From Paenibacillus sp. GP183 (GTDB lineage: Bacteria > Bacillota > Bacilli > Paenibacillales > NBRC-103111): 64,000 nt of DNA. Numbering within the stretch: the stretch's first letter is position 1; each line of letters opens with the position of its first letter. The translations under genes were made by a program, and so were the position numbers. Under the pieces are notes generated by a model. That model was not told the origin of the DNA. It saw only the letters and a program-made list of their open reading frames with translations, and searched no databases. Positions 35,195 to 43,288 of the stretch are shown here, piece by piece. Location: assembly GCF_900104695.1 (NCBI RefSeq), contig NZ_FNSW01000001.1, positions 744,001-808,000 of the forward strand, read 5' to 3'.

Positions 35195-35779
35195 TTAAGG
35201 ATAAATTTTTTCGCCCTTCTCAAGCATCAATACAAACTGTTGAATTCGTTTTGCCCGTGTTTCTTGCTTCTTGACATTATGGATTCTGAACAGGATTGCA
35301 TATTTATTTTGTCTATCCAACTTATCATAGAATGCCTTCTCCTTTACATTACGCTCCAGTTCAATTGCGAAATCTTCTGGCATAGAGGCGTTACTTTGCG
35401 ATTCATAGGCCTTATCCCATAATCCGTTCTGTTTGGCAGCTTCAATCACTTTGAATCCAGAGGGCTTCATTCTTCCATTTTTGATAAGCAGCTCAGCTTT
35501 TTCTTTATTAATTTTTGACCATATGCTCTTTGCCCCACGCGGACCAAATCGTTGAACCCACATTTTATCATCAAACTTTTCCTTTTGGCTGTCTACCCAT
35601 CCATAACACAATGCGCTTTCGAGAGCTTCATCATAGGATACAGAAACCACGCCGGAATTTTTTTTCGCGATTTGCAACCGGATTCTCAGTGAAGTGTCAT
35701 GATTGTTCTCAAGCCAATTCTCGAAAGATTGCTGGTCGCCAAAAAACATATGCGGTATTTCATTGGATTTATGGTTCAC
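35195..35779 (-). CDS. YdeI/OmpD-associated-family protein
   Basis: A 194-residue soluble protein of the YdeI/OmdA family. Characteristic strings are 'FENWLENNHDTSLRIRLQIA', 'VSYDEALESALCYGWVDSQK', 'WVQRFGPRGAKSIWSKINKE' and 'AIELERNVKEKAFYDKLDRQ'. Relatives have been linked to resistance to antimicrobial peptides or to bacteriocin protection, but the mechanism is unclear. The start is GTG after AGGAGG. It has its own terminator. A divergent relation to the PadR operon is not present; all lie on the same strand. Confidence 0.88.
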   Translation of the reverse strand: MNHKSNEIPHMFFGDQQSFENWLENNHDTSLRIRLQIAKKNSGVVSVSYDEALESALCYGWVDSQKEKFDDKMWVQRFGPRGAKSIWSKINKEKAELLIKNGRMKPSGFKVIEAAKQNGLWDKAYESQSNASMPEDFAIELERNVKEKAFYDKLDRQNKYAILFRIHNVKKQETRAKRIQQFVLMLEKGEKIYP

Positions 35780-35828
35780 TTGATTCGCCTCCTAATTGTA
35801 GTGTATAACAGTTCCCCATATCCTAAAT

Positions 35829-36371
35829 TTATTTCAGCTGAATTAACGTTTCCTCACACCACTGTATGTTTGCGCGAACTTGCAATAATCCATAATTAAG
35901 TGTTATTAACCAATATTTGCTGTTTTCATCCTGAGGCTCGCAGTCAAGTATGTTTTTTTGAACATCCAGATAGACTGACAATAGTGTTTTTAATTTCTCC
36001 AAAAACTTTTCAATATGCAGGATATTCACTTCTCCCGGTACGTTTAACCCAAAAAACAATTTCAGCAGCAATTCATTTTTTTGTTCTATCGGATATTGTC
36101 CTATTGGCCCAGAAAGCCAATCTATTAAAGTTTGTCTGCCTTTCTCATTAATCGAATATACTTTACGGTCAGGTTTTCCTTCCTGTTCAATGACCTGCAT
36201 GGTCACATCGTTCGTTTTCAACAATTGATTTAAGGCAGGATAAATCTGACCGTAATTTTCACTCCAAAAATACCCTGTACTCTGTTCCATAAGTTTCTTA
36301 ATATCATAGCCAGAATGGGGTCCTAAGCTCAATATTCCCAAAATAGCGTTTGTGGTGTTCTCATTTGCCAT
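35829..36371 (-). CDS. PadR-family transcriptional regulator
   Basis: A 180-residue regulator. The winged helix is clear: 'AILGILSLGPHSGYDIKKLM', 'YFWSENYGQIYPALNQLLKT', 'KPDRKVYSINEKGRQTLIDW'; a C-terminal helical dimerisation domain follows. PadR proteins usually repress an adjacent detoxification or efflux gene and their own operon. It is 30 bases downstream of a DUF4188 gene on the same strand, so it probably controls that gene. An AT-only palindrome upstream of the pair is a candidate binding site. The ATG follows AGGTGAG. Confidence 0.92.
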   Translation of the reverse strand: MANENTTNAILGILSLGPHSGYDIKKLMEQSTGYFWSENYGQIYPALNQLLKTNDVTMQVIEQEGKPDRKVYSINEKGRQTLIDWLSGPIGQYPIEQKNELLLKLFFGLNVPGEVNILHIEKFLEKLKTLLSVYLDVQKNILDCEPQDENSKYWLITLNYGLLQVRANIQWCEETLIQLK

Positions 36372-36389
36372 TTTTCACTCACCTATATT

Positions 36390-36902
36390 CTAATTGGATT
36401 GCGGGTTATCAGGGGTTGGAACAGCAGGCACATTATCTCCGCCTAGTCGTTTTCTTGCTGTTTCCATTTTGCCGGTTGCCGATACATGCTCTCCTGCTTT
36501 GGCTAAACCAAACTTTGGCATATTCCCATAAATAGATTCATATTTACCGCTTTCGATTATATATGATTCGTGATAAATGCCCACTGTTCCTTCCGTGCCG
36601 ATCGATTGATTGAATTTTTTCCAAGCTGTTAAATGAATTCCTCCTCGTGAATATTTCTCCAGATGCTCGTAGGATTTCCAATATTGAACCAGCGTAATTC
36701 CTCGCCAATTGAAGAAAAACTCTGTGCTTAGAAATCCAGTTTCAGGGTTATTGTACAGTTCATTGATCATTGGCCCCATTGCCTTGACAACGGGAACCCA
36801 TTTTTGAAAAGCAAAAAGTCGATTCACCCTCATCCCAATAATAAAAACGACAAAGGAACCGTCCATGCGTGCCGCAAATCTTCCAGGAATAACTTTAGCC
36901 AC
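36390..36902 (-). CDS. DUF4188 protein (monooxygenase-like fold)
   Basis: A 170-residue protein starting 'AKVIPGRFAARMDGSFVVFI', the signature of DUF4188, related in fold to dimeric alpha/beta-barrel monooxygenases. Other family strings are 'INELYNNPETGFLSTEFFF', 'ITLVQYWKSYEHLEKYSRG' and 'VGIYHESYIIESGKYESIYG'. It is often found beside a PadR gene, as here, and may act on a toxic small molecule. I use the GTG eight bases after GGAG; an ATG two codons before is too close to that site. Confidence 0.85.
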   Translation of the reverse strand: MAKVIPGRFAARMDGSFVVFIIGMRVNRLFAFQKWVPVVKAMGPMINELYNNPETGFLSTEFFFNWRGITLVQYWKSYEHLEKYSRGGIHLTAWKKFNQSIGTEGTVGIYHESYIIESGKYESIYGNMPKFGLAKAGEHVSATGKMETARKRLGGDNVPAVPTPDNPQSN

Positions 36903-36916
36903 ATTCATCACTCCAT

Positions 36917-36939
36917 ATATATATTTAATAAATATATAT
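36917..36939. promoter_or_regulatory. AT-only palindrome, candidate PadR operator
   Basis: ATATATTTA and TAAATATAT flank a single central base just upstream of the DUF4188-PadR pair. PadR operators are often AT-rich palindromes, so autoregulation is plausible. Confidence 0.5.
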
Positions 36940-36994
36940 TATTATAATATATGATTAAATGCTACTAATAATTTGGTCTTTATTCAATCAGGCA

Positions 36995-37023
36995 ATAAAA
37001 AAAGTCGCGATTTAAGCGACTTT
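36995..37023 (-). terminator. Rho-independent terminator
   Basis: AAAGTCGC pairs with GCGACTTT; on the minus strand TTTTTTT follows. It ends the SDR gene. Confidence 0.88.
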
Positions 37024-37057
37024 AGTGAGACATAAATATCTTTATGCTAAAGCTAGA

Positions 37058-37963
37058 TCAGGTAGCGATCGAGCCTCCATTTACGAAAATAATTTGCCCC
37101 GATATGTATGAAGCATCGTCCGAAGCCAGCAGTACATAAGCAGGAGCCAACTCAAACGGTTGCCCCGGGCGCCTCAATGGAACCTCCGTTCCAAATGTTG
37201 TCACTTCTTCTGCCGTAAACGCAGATGGGATTAAAGGCGTCCAAATCGGTCCTGGGGCTACCGCGTTAACTCGAATGCCTTGATCGGCAAGCGAGAGGGA
37301 TAAAGAGCGGGTAAAGGAAACAATGGCTCCTTTGGAGGCCGTATAATCAATCATGAAGCCCATTCCTGAAAAGGCGGTATCTGAGGTCGTATTAATGATG
37401 GAGCTACCTGCGCGAAGATGGGGCAAAGCGGCTTTCGTCATATCAAAAAACGAAATAATATTGGTTTGGAACGTATTCATCAGCTGCTCTCTGGTAATAT
37501 CCATAATGCTTCTTTGATGAAACTGTACACCGTGATTGTTAACTAGAATATCGAATCGTCCATAGTTTTTTATCGCTGTTTGCACAACAGCATGGCAGTT
37601 TTCCTCCTGTCTTAAATCTCCAGCAATGGGCACACATTGACGCCCGAGATTGTTAATGATTTGCCTCGTTTCTGCCGCATCCTGGTGTTCATCGAGATAG
37701 GCAATAACCAGATCCGCACCTTCCTTGGCAAAAGCTATAGCGACCGCCCGTCCAATCCCGCTATCCCCCCCTGTAATAATCGCCACTTTATTTTTCAACT
37801 TCCCGCTGCCTGTATAGGCAGGATTATCTGATAACGGACGAGGATTCATCAAATATTCAAACCCTGGATGCCTATTTTGATGCTGCGGCGGAAAGACGAC
37901 AGGGATGTTGGTACTTTGCTGCTTCCAACCGATATACGGATATATGAAATAAGTCATAATCAT
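37058..37963 (-). CDS. SDR-family oxidoreductase (general-stress YhxC/YdaD type)
   Basis: A 301-residue short-chain dehydrogenase. After an N-terminal extension with 'FPPQHQNRHPGFEYLMNPRP', the NAD(P) motif 'VAIITGGDSGIGRAVAIAFA' appears at about residues 60-79, then 'ILVNNHGVQFHQRSIMDI', the catalytic Ser region 'SSIINTTSDTAFSG', and Tyr/Lys in 'IDYTASKGAIVSFTRSL'. The N-terminal extension is typical of the B. subtilis YhxC/YdaD stress group. Two ATG codons, two apart, can use the GAGAGGAAG site; the first is given. It is monocistronic with a terminator. Confidence 0.92.
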   Translation of the reverse strand: MIMTYFIYPYIGWKQQSTNIPVVFPPQHQNRHPGFEYLMNPRPLSDNPAYTGSGKLKNKVAIITGGDSGIGRAVAIAFAKEGADLVIAYLDEHQDAAETRQIINNLGRQCVPIAGDLRQEENCHAVVQTAIKNYGRFDILVNNHGVQFHQRSIMDITREQLMNTFQTNIISFFDMTKAALPHLRAGSSIINTTSDTAFSGMGFMIDYTASKGAIVSFTRSLSLSLADQGIRVNAVAPGPIWTPLIPSAFTAEEVTTFGTEVPLRRPGQPFELAPAYVLLASDDASYISGQIIFVNGGSIAT

Positions 37964-38109
37964 CTCTTCCTCTCGGTTTCGATTTCATATCACACTTTAT
38001 TCCATTGGATTTAAAAAATGCCTGCTAACCATGATTAAACTGTCCCAATGCTTTCGTTTTTTCAGAGTTCGAAAGATCCGTAAATATGTAATCATAAAGA
38101 CAGAAAAAA

Positions 38110-38133
38110 GCCCCGAATCAGTGATTCGGGGCG
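38110..38133 (-). terminator. Rho-independent terminator
   Basis: GCCCCGAATCA and TGATTCGGGGC form an eleven-base stem; TTTTTTC follows on the minus strand. It ends the 5'-nucleotidase gene. Confidence 0.9.
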
Positions 38134-38143
38134 AGAATTAATT

Positions 38144-40270
38144 TCATTTAAGTTGTAATAGTCGCTCGATAACAATCGCAGTTTGGGCCCGCGTTACAAC
38201 ATCTCCTGCCGCAAGATAGGCAGTGCCTTTTGAGTCTGCCTTACCGCGAATAATCCCTGTGTAAGCTACAATCGCCCAATCGCTCTTTGTATTAACATTC
38301 AGCTTTTCTTTATCAGCAAAGGAATCCAACGATTTCAAAATATCACTGTTCACCGATGGTTGTTTATTAATTACCTTCATTGCTTTGGACAGCAGAACAG
38401 TCATTTGCTCTCGAGTTAATTTTACGTTTGGATCTGACGGGTCAGCTTCCTTGAGATCAAATGAATTGAAATTTAGAGCTTTACGAAGGACTTGGATGAA
38501 GTCACCTAATGAAATTTCTTTTTCCGGTTGAAATTGGTTTGTACCTTGAGCGGCGCTTAATATGGCTTTGTTTTGCAAGTCCATTTCAGCTAAAACGGCT
38601 TCAAACGGTTGCCCGTTTAAATCCGAGTAAAGATTGGACGGAGTATCTGAAGAATCTTGAATTCGGCCTTCGATTTTAGGAGCCACAGTTCCTTTTTGCT
38701 GAATGTAATCCCCAACTACTTTTGACAATACTGGACCGGCATTTTTGTCCAGCAGTACCTTGGACCCCTTCAAGACATCGTAACCGTCTCCGCCCTCTGC
38801 GACAAAATCAACGACCGAAATCGTGTAACGAGCTTTACGATCAATTGCCTTTCCATTGACTTTAACGTCAATTATACGAGCCCCAGGAGTCAGTTTGGGG
38901 TTATACACAAACTGAATACCGCTCACCTGCGGGAACCGCCCGGCACCGCTTTCGATTTGGCTAACGCCATTTTCGAGCGCTTGATAAAGCTGATCTCCCG
39001 TTATCTCCAGCTTTTCAACATAGTTCGTGAAAGGCATAGCGTCCAGGATGTCCCTCTTGGTTAGCGGACCTACCGGGAAAATACGTTCTGCACGTATGCC
39101 CCCGCCATTAATGAGCGCTATGTCTGCCTTCGTATAATCTTTCATTGCGTCTGCTACCAGGTTACCGATAGCCGTTTCCTTTTTTCTTTGGGTTGATTTC
39201 ATGACATCCAGTTCGGTTTGTGTGGAACCGATTTGCACTTCAAGCTCTTTGCTCAGCTTTGAATTGTAGCTGTCCATTACAGCTTTGACGTTCGGATCCG
39301 GCTGATAGCCTTCCTTAACCACATCTGTTTTTAGTGCGTAACGATGATAATTAAAATCAGCCACTTTGCCATTTTGAAAGTTAAAATTAATTTCACCAAG
39401 GTATGTAAATTCGTCTCCAATGAACCAAAGCAGAGTGTTATGAATTTTTTCCGGGCTGTCATAGGCAAAAGCGGCATGGTCTCCAACAATCAGATCGATT
39501 CCATCCACTTTTTCTGCGACGATTCGAGCATCAGGGCTCGTGAGATGCGAAGTCACGATGATAAATTGTGCGCCTGCTGTCTTCATTTCAGGGATAATCT
39601 TTTTCATCGCTTCAACAGGATTTAATACGACAGCGTTTGGTCCCATAGAAGTAATTTGTGGTGCTTCCTCGTTAATGAGTCCGGTGATCCCTATTTTGAC
39701 TCCATTTACTTCTTTAATAATAAATCTTTGTGCTCCAGATTCCTTTGCAAAAACATCTCCCGTTCTTTTGTCTACGGCGTTTGCGCTGACCCAAGTAAAT
39801 TTACTTGCTTTCACCAATTTGGACAGCTGGTCCGGTCCCATGTCAAAGTCATGGTTGCCAAACGTATCCACATCGAGCTTGCCTGCATTAAAAGCATCTA
39901 CGATGGGTTGTCCTTGAAAAGTGGAAGAAATAACAGATGTGCCAAGATCATCGCCGTTACCAATGAACAAAGAATTTGGCTTATCCGCCTTGATTTTGTT
40001 CGCGATACCAAAATAATTGGCAATATTATTGGGCTCTTTCGGATTTCCAAAGTTCCCGTGAAAATGTGTGTCATGAATGATCGTAAAGCTGGTTTGTGAT
40101 AACGCATGTTGGGATTTTTCAAAAGTCGGTCCTACAAATTCGGACTTTACAGGACTTGCACCTGGGGCAGAACCGTCATGAGCAAAAATGGTAAGCGGAA
40201 CAGAAAGCCAAATTAATCCTGATAATACCGAAACCAGACCTTTCTTTCTAATCGTTAAGGAAATTTTCAT
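38144..40270 (-). CDS. SLH-anchored 5'-nucleotidase/UDP-sugar hydrolase
   Basis: A 708-residue exported enzyme that strips phosphate from nucleotides at the cell surface. After a signal peptide (about residues 1-30) comes a metallophosphatase domain: 'FTIIHDTHFHGNFG', 'FIGNGDDLGTSVIS', 'DTFGNHDFDMGPDQL', 'IVTSHLTSPD' and 'IVGDHAAFAY'. The 5'-nucleotidase C-terminal domain follows ('ALINGGGIRAERIFPVG', 'MPFTNYVEKLEI', 'VDFVAEGGDGYDVL'). The last 130 residues resemble SLH repeats ('ISLGDFIQVLRKALNF', 'VKLTREQMTVLLSKAM', 'GDVVTRAQTAIVIERLLQL'), which bind pyruvylated wall polymer. The usual 'NDxHG' opening is altered to 'HDTHFHG'. The ATG follows GAAGGAG. Confidence 0.92.
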   Translation of the reverse strand: MKISLTIRKKGLVSVLSGLIWLSVPLTIFAHDGSAPGASPVKSEFVGPTFEKSQHALSQTSFTIIHDTHFHGNFGNPKEPNNIANYFGIANKIKADKPNSLFIGNGDDLGTSVISSTFQGQPIVDAFNAGKLDVDTFGNHDFDMGPDQLSKLVKASKFTWVSANAVDKRTGDVFAKESGAQRFIIKEVNGVKIGITGLINEEAPQITSMGPNAVVLNPVEAMKKIIPEMKTAGAQFIIVTSHLTSPDARIVAEKVDGIDLIVGDHAAFAYDSPEKIHNTLLWFIGDEFTYLGEINFNFQNGKVADFNYHRYALKTDVVKEGYQPDPNVKAVMDSYNSKLSKELEVQIGSTQTELDVMKSTQRKKETAIGNLVADAMKDYTKADIALINGGGIRAERIFPVGPLTKRDILDAMPFTNYVEKLEITGDQLYQALENGVSQIESGAGRFPQVSGIQFVYNPKLTPGARIIDVKVNGKAIDRKARYTISVVDFVAEGGDGYDVLKGSKVLLDKNAGPVLSKVVGDYIQQKGTVAPKIEGRIQDSSDTPSNLYSDLNGQPFEAVLAEMDLQNKAILSAAQGTNQFQPEKEISLGDFIQVLRKALNFNSFDLKEADPSDPNVKLTREQMTVLLSKAMKVINKQPSVNSDILKSLDSFADKEKLNVNTKSDWAIVAYTGIIRGKADSKGTAYLAAGDVVTRAQTAIVIERLLQLK

Positions 40271-40395
40271 AGTTTAACGTCTCCTTCATTTAATAGATTA
40301 ACTCCTACATTGTACAAAAGAATAATTTTCTTTATAACATGATATTGTAAAGTAATTGTAAATTTTGACCATGTCTCTTTGTATTCCTAACAACA

Positions 40396-41592
40396 TCAAA
40401 ACGTATTCATTTTTATTTGACCGCTTCGAATCGCGAGCCGTTGAAACAGCGGGATTGACAGCAGGCAGCCGACGGTGACGGCAATCAGGAACAGAAACCA
40501 GGCACCGCGTAAATCCTTCAGGACAAACGTCATGCTCAGCATAACGCAGCGGGTGGCAACGAGTGTAATTTCCCGCCAGACGAGGAAGGACGCCTGCTCT
40601 GCTTTCTTGAAATGCTGGATGGCGCGGAACTGCTGCGAATTCCATACCGTGCCGAAATAAAACATGCCGACGGACGTCAGAACATTGGAGAACACCATCG
40701 TCAACGGGACCGGGATGATGGCGATGAGAAATCCTAAGGCAAGCAGCGCTGTACCGATCCATAGCCAATAGTCTTCATTAATTTTGAAGCGTCGATATAG
40801 CCACAAGCCGAGCAAGGCGGACATCGTATACAACAGGTTAAGCATAGCAATGTGCAGCTTGTTTTGCGTCACAGAGAACGTAAAAAGTAGCGTGAACAAG
40901 TTCTGGAACTGCATGAAAATGCCCGCTGCGAGCAATGAAAGAAGCATCCAACCGGCGCCGCTAAACGAGAACCCGAGCCGAAAGCTGAGCATGGGTGGGA
41001 GAACTGGCTCCTGCCGCAGCTCCTTCATTGCTGAGACTAGTGAGATTTTCGGCATGAAGAATGAGTAGACAAGCAGCGCAAGCAGGAACAAGAGCATAAG
41101 CACGAATGTGCTGCCATAGCCGAACCAATCAATCGCTTTCGCCGCAATAAACGGCACCGCAATCGAGAGCGCTTGTGAAATGACGTTTACTGCCGCAAAG
41201 TAGGCGCTGAACTCACCCTCTTTGCCGTTCAGCGAGATGCCGAGATTTTGAATCGATTGGAACAGCCCGAACATAAGACCGACTGGGATGCCGAGCAGCA
41301 CGATCCACAGATAGCGATTTTCCAGCTGGACCGTCATCAAATAAGTAAAGGCCGCTCCTCCGCTAATGGCAGACAGGCAGAGCGGCAGCCGGATGGTGAA
41401 ACGCGTCAGCAGCTTTGCGCCAATATAGAAAGCAAGTCCCCAGCAGACGAACATCACCAGGTTGTAAAATGCGACTTCGGCAACTTTATGGTTTTTCTCC
41501 CATATATACAAGTTTACGAATATGCCGATATAGATTGAAATCATGGAGCTCATGACGTTCAGCATCAGCATTTTGCGAAGATATTTGGACAC
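40396..41592 (-). CDS. MFS transporter
   Basis: A 398-residue major-facilitator-like protein with 12 predicted helices. Signs are 'LNVMSSMISIYIGIFVNLYI' (helix 1), 'KLLTRFTIRLPLCLSAISGG' in the position of motif A, 'SIQNLGISLNGKEGEFSAYF' and 'SNVLTSVGMFYFGTVWNSQQ'. It resembles the YkuC/UMF-type Gram-positive MFS proteins. The substrate is unknown. I use the GTG seven bases after GGAGAGG. A structured leader with three hairpins lies just upstream, so it may be controlled at the RNA level. Confidence 0.85.
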   Translation of the reverse strand: MSKYLRKMLMLNVMSSMISIYIGIFVNLYIWEKNHKVAEVAFYNLVMFVCWGLAFYIGAKLLTRFTIRLPLCLSAISGGAAFTYLMTVQLENRYLWIVLLGIPVGLMFGLFQSIQNLGISLNGKEGEFSAYFAAVNVISQALSIAVPFIAAKAIDWFGYGSTFVLMLLFLLALLVYSFFMPKISLVSAMKELRQEPVLPPMLSFRLGFSFSGAGWMLLSLLAAGIFMQFQNLFTLLFTFSVTQNKLHIAMLNLLYTMSALLGLWLYRRFKINEDYWLWIGTALLALGFLIAIIPVPLTMVFSNVLTSVGMFYFGTVWNSQQFRAIQHFKKAEQASFLVWREITLVATRCVMLSMTFVLKDLRGAWFLFLIAVTVGCLLSIPLFQRLAIRSGQIKMNTF

Positions 41593-41599
41593 AAGACAG

Positions 41600-41705
41600 C
41601 ACCTCTCCGAGATCACCCGGGTTGTTCCGGATCAGATTTAGCGCACAAAGAAACAACCTTAGTCTGAAGCACTGACTAAGGTTTGCCGTTCCGAGCGCTT
41701 ATTTA
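41600..41705 (-). ncRNA. Structured leader before the MFS gene, class unknown
   Basis: On the minus strand this leader can form: an outer pairing AGCGC/GCGCT; an inner 9-bp hairpin ACCTTAGTC/GACTAAGGT (41655-41682) followed by TTGTTTCTTT; and a third hairpin around GATCCGG/CCGGGTGATC (41607-41634) that ends at the ribosome binding site. Such an arrangement resembles a riboswitch or terminator-type leader. I could not assign it to a known class; it is not a clear T-box, TPP or SAM element. Confidence 0.4.
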
Positions 41706-41790
41706 CATCTTAGGGGGAAATTCCTTTTTTCAGAATAGAATATCTTCCTAGAAATCTTGAATTATTTCTTGAAATATAATTTTTCCTCCA

Positions 41791-42631
41791 TTAAGGCACT
41801 TTTACTGTAAAAGGCACGGTGAATACTTTACCGTTTTGCTGGAATTGACCCCAGATCTTATATACGCCACTTTGCGGGAAAGTGGTCATAAATTTCGCGT
41901 CAGGCCCTTTGGCCCTCTCTTCCGTTGGATGTACATGCAGGTAATTCTCGGCATCCTGGCTTAAAATGACGACGTGTCCTACTGCACCGAGGTAAGGCTG
42001 AAGATCTGTCACAGGCTGCTTCGTTTGTGCATCTTTGATGTTAAAATTGAGGTTCAATTCCATATTGGCCATCAAATGACCAAACGAAAGGGTCACTTCT
42101 TTGCCGTCGACGACTTTGGTGAGGGATGCATCGGGTTCGATCGGTTTGGCTGCCGGAGCACTACCTAGAGCGGTGAACCACTGGCTTTTGTTCATCGCCG
42201 TCATGCCGGATGGCGTGAAATCAGCAATGACTTTGTAGTCTCCGGCTGCCGGAAACTGCGTGGTCACGGTGAACTGGCCCTTGCCTTTGTAATCTGGGTG
42301 AATGTGGTTAAAAAACGACAGGTCTTTGCTCACCACAATTAGATGAAGCTGCTTCTCATGTACCGTATCAAATTTTTCGATTGCCTTGCCGTTTTTGTCT
42401 TGGATTTGGATCGTTACCGTTGTGTCTTGGTTAGGTTGAGGTTTAATCAATAGATAAAGCAAACTTTGCTTGAACGTCGCTGCCTTGTTTTGCATCTGTA
42501 CCATGTCCTGCTTGTGGGCTTCTGCTGTGATCCATTCCCGGCATGTCACCATGTGAGCTTCCGCCGCCTGATTTCCCACATGCCGCCAATAATAAGGCGG
42601 TAATAATAAGTAATAAAGCTATCTTTTTCAC
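41791..42631 (-). pseudogene. FixH/YtkA-like lipoprotein, interrupted by a frameshift
   Basis: The N-terminal frame opens with a lipoprotein signal (KKIALLLIITALLLAACG, Cys near residue 18) and a His/Met-rich segment 'HGDMPGMDHS', then ends at a TAA after 'QAKFALSID'. The remaining homology, 'KPQPNQDTTVTIQIQDKNGK', then 'HLIVVSKDLSFFNHIHPDYK', 'GDYKVIADFTPSG' and 'HVVILSQDAENYLHVHPTEE', continues in another frame from about 42450. So one base is extra, or two lost, near 42446. The family is secreted and, by its His/Met-rich motifs and copper-gene context, may bind copper. Either the gene is inactivated or there is a sequence error. An ATG near 42579 in the second frame is a false start. Confidence 0.78.
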
Positions 42632-42663
42632 AATGAAATCCTCCTAAAAATCTGGTTCGTTTT

Positions 42664-43284
42664 CTATAGGTTGCTTGCTTCACGCAGTGTTTCCATGGCT
42701 ATTCGCTGAGTAAATTTTGAAAATTTCTCTTTCTTTTTCCCGTGATTCTTAAAATAGTCGATGAGCCCTAACACAACAGGGATTAGTTTATCCGCCGGCA
42801 CGCCTGAAGCGAACATCATCGCAAATGACGGCTTTATGGATTTCGGCTCACCGCCGATATAGACATCAAAGTTGTCTTTCATTTTCACAACGCCGATATC
42901 CTTTAACAGCGGTTCGCTGGTACCTAGAGCACAACCAGCGTAGCCAATTTTAAGCGGTGATGGTGTTTCAATACCTGCAATCGCTTGATTTAGCCTCTCA
43001 GCTATTTCAAGCCCCGCGTCTTCGGCTCCTCTGCAAAAATTACAGGTGATTAAACTTTTAGTTACAAAACCAGCAGGATAAATTTCTAGACCAACCTCTT
43101 TTAACTTCCTTGTAAATTCCGCAATCCGTTCTTCTTGCATCTCGACATACAACTGCTTAAACGTGGTGAGTTCAATTTTGGCATTTTCACCTGCGTACAA
43201 TCCAATCTGAGCCAGCTGCTCTGATGTAAACAAGCTGCCACCCACTTCGAAACCCGGTGTTACCGCAATTTTTACCAGTCCCAA
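42664..43284 (-). CDS. Nitrite/sulfite reductase ferredoxin-like half-domain protein with altered ligands
   Basis: A 206-residue protein with the sulfite/nitrite reductase ferredoxin-like and haem-binding half-domains: 'LGLVKIAVTPGFEVGGSLFT', 'SLITCNFCRGAEDAGLEIAE', 'PLKIGYAGCALGTSEPLLKD' and 'DNFDVYIGGE'. In active relatives four Cys (Cx5C and Cx3C) bind the [4Fe-4S]-sirohaem centre. Here only the Cys of 'NFC' and 'AGC' align; the first is replaced and the last is Thr, though an extra Cys appears in 'TCNFC'. Normal sirohaem chemistry is therefore unlikely. The TTG start lies after GGAGGTGA, four bases beyond the copA stop, so it is in the copper operon. Confidence 0.75.
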   Translation of the reverse strand: MGLVKIAVTPGFEVGGSLFTSEQLAQIGLYAGENAKIELTTFKQLYVEMQEERIAEFTRKLKEVGLEIYPAGFVTKSLITCNFCRGAEDAGLEIAERLNQAIAGIETPSPLKIGYAGCALGTSEPLLKDIGVVKMKDNFDVYIGGEPKSIKPSFAMMFASGVPADKLIPVVLGLIDYFKNHGKKKEKFSKFTQRIAMETLREASNL

Positions 43285-43288
43285 GATC

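Noticed and set aside
36901-36960. AT-rich stretch as a possible replication or recombination site
   Set aside because: It is a single palindrome next to a PadR gene, and there are no DnaA boxes or repeats that would suggest an origin.
42443-42579. Possible separate gene starting at the ATG near 42579
   Set aside because: Its first residues do not resemble the family and overlap the lipoprotein frame; a frameshift in one gene explains the data better.
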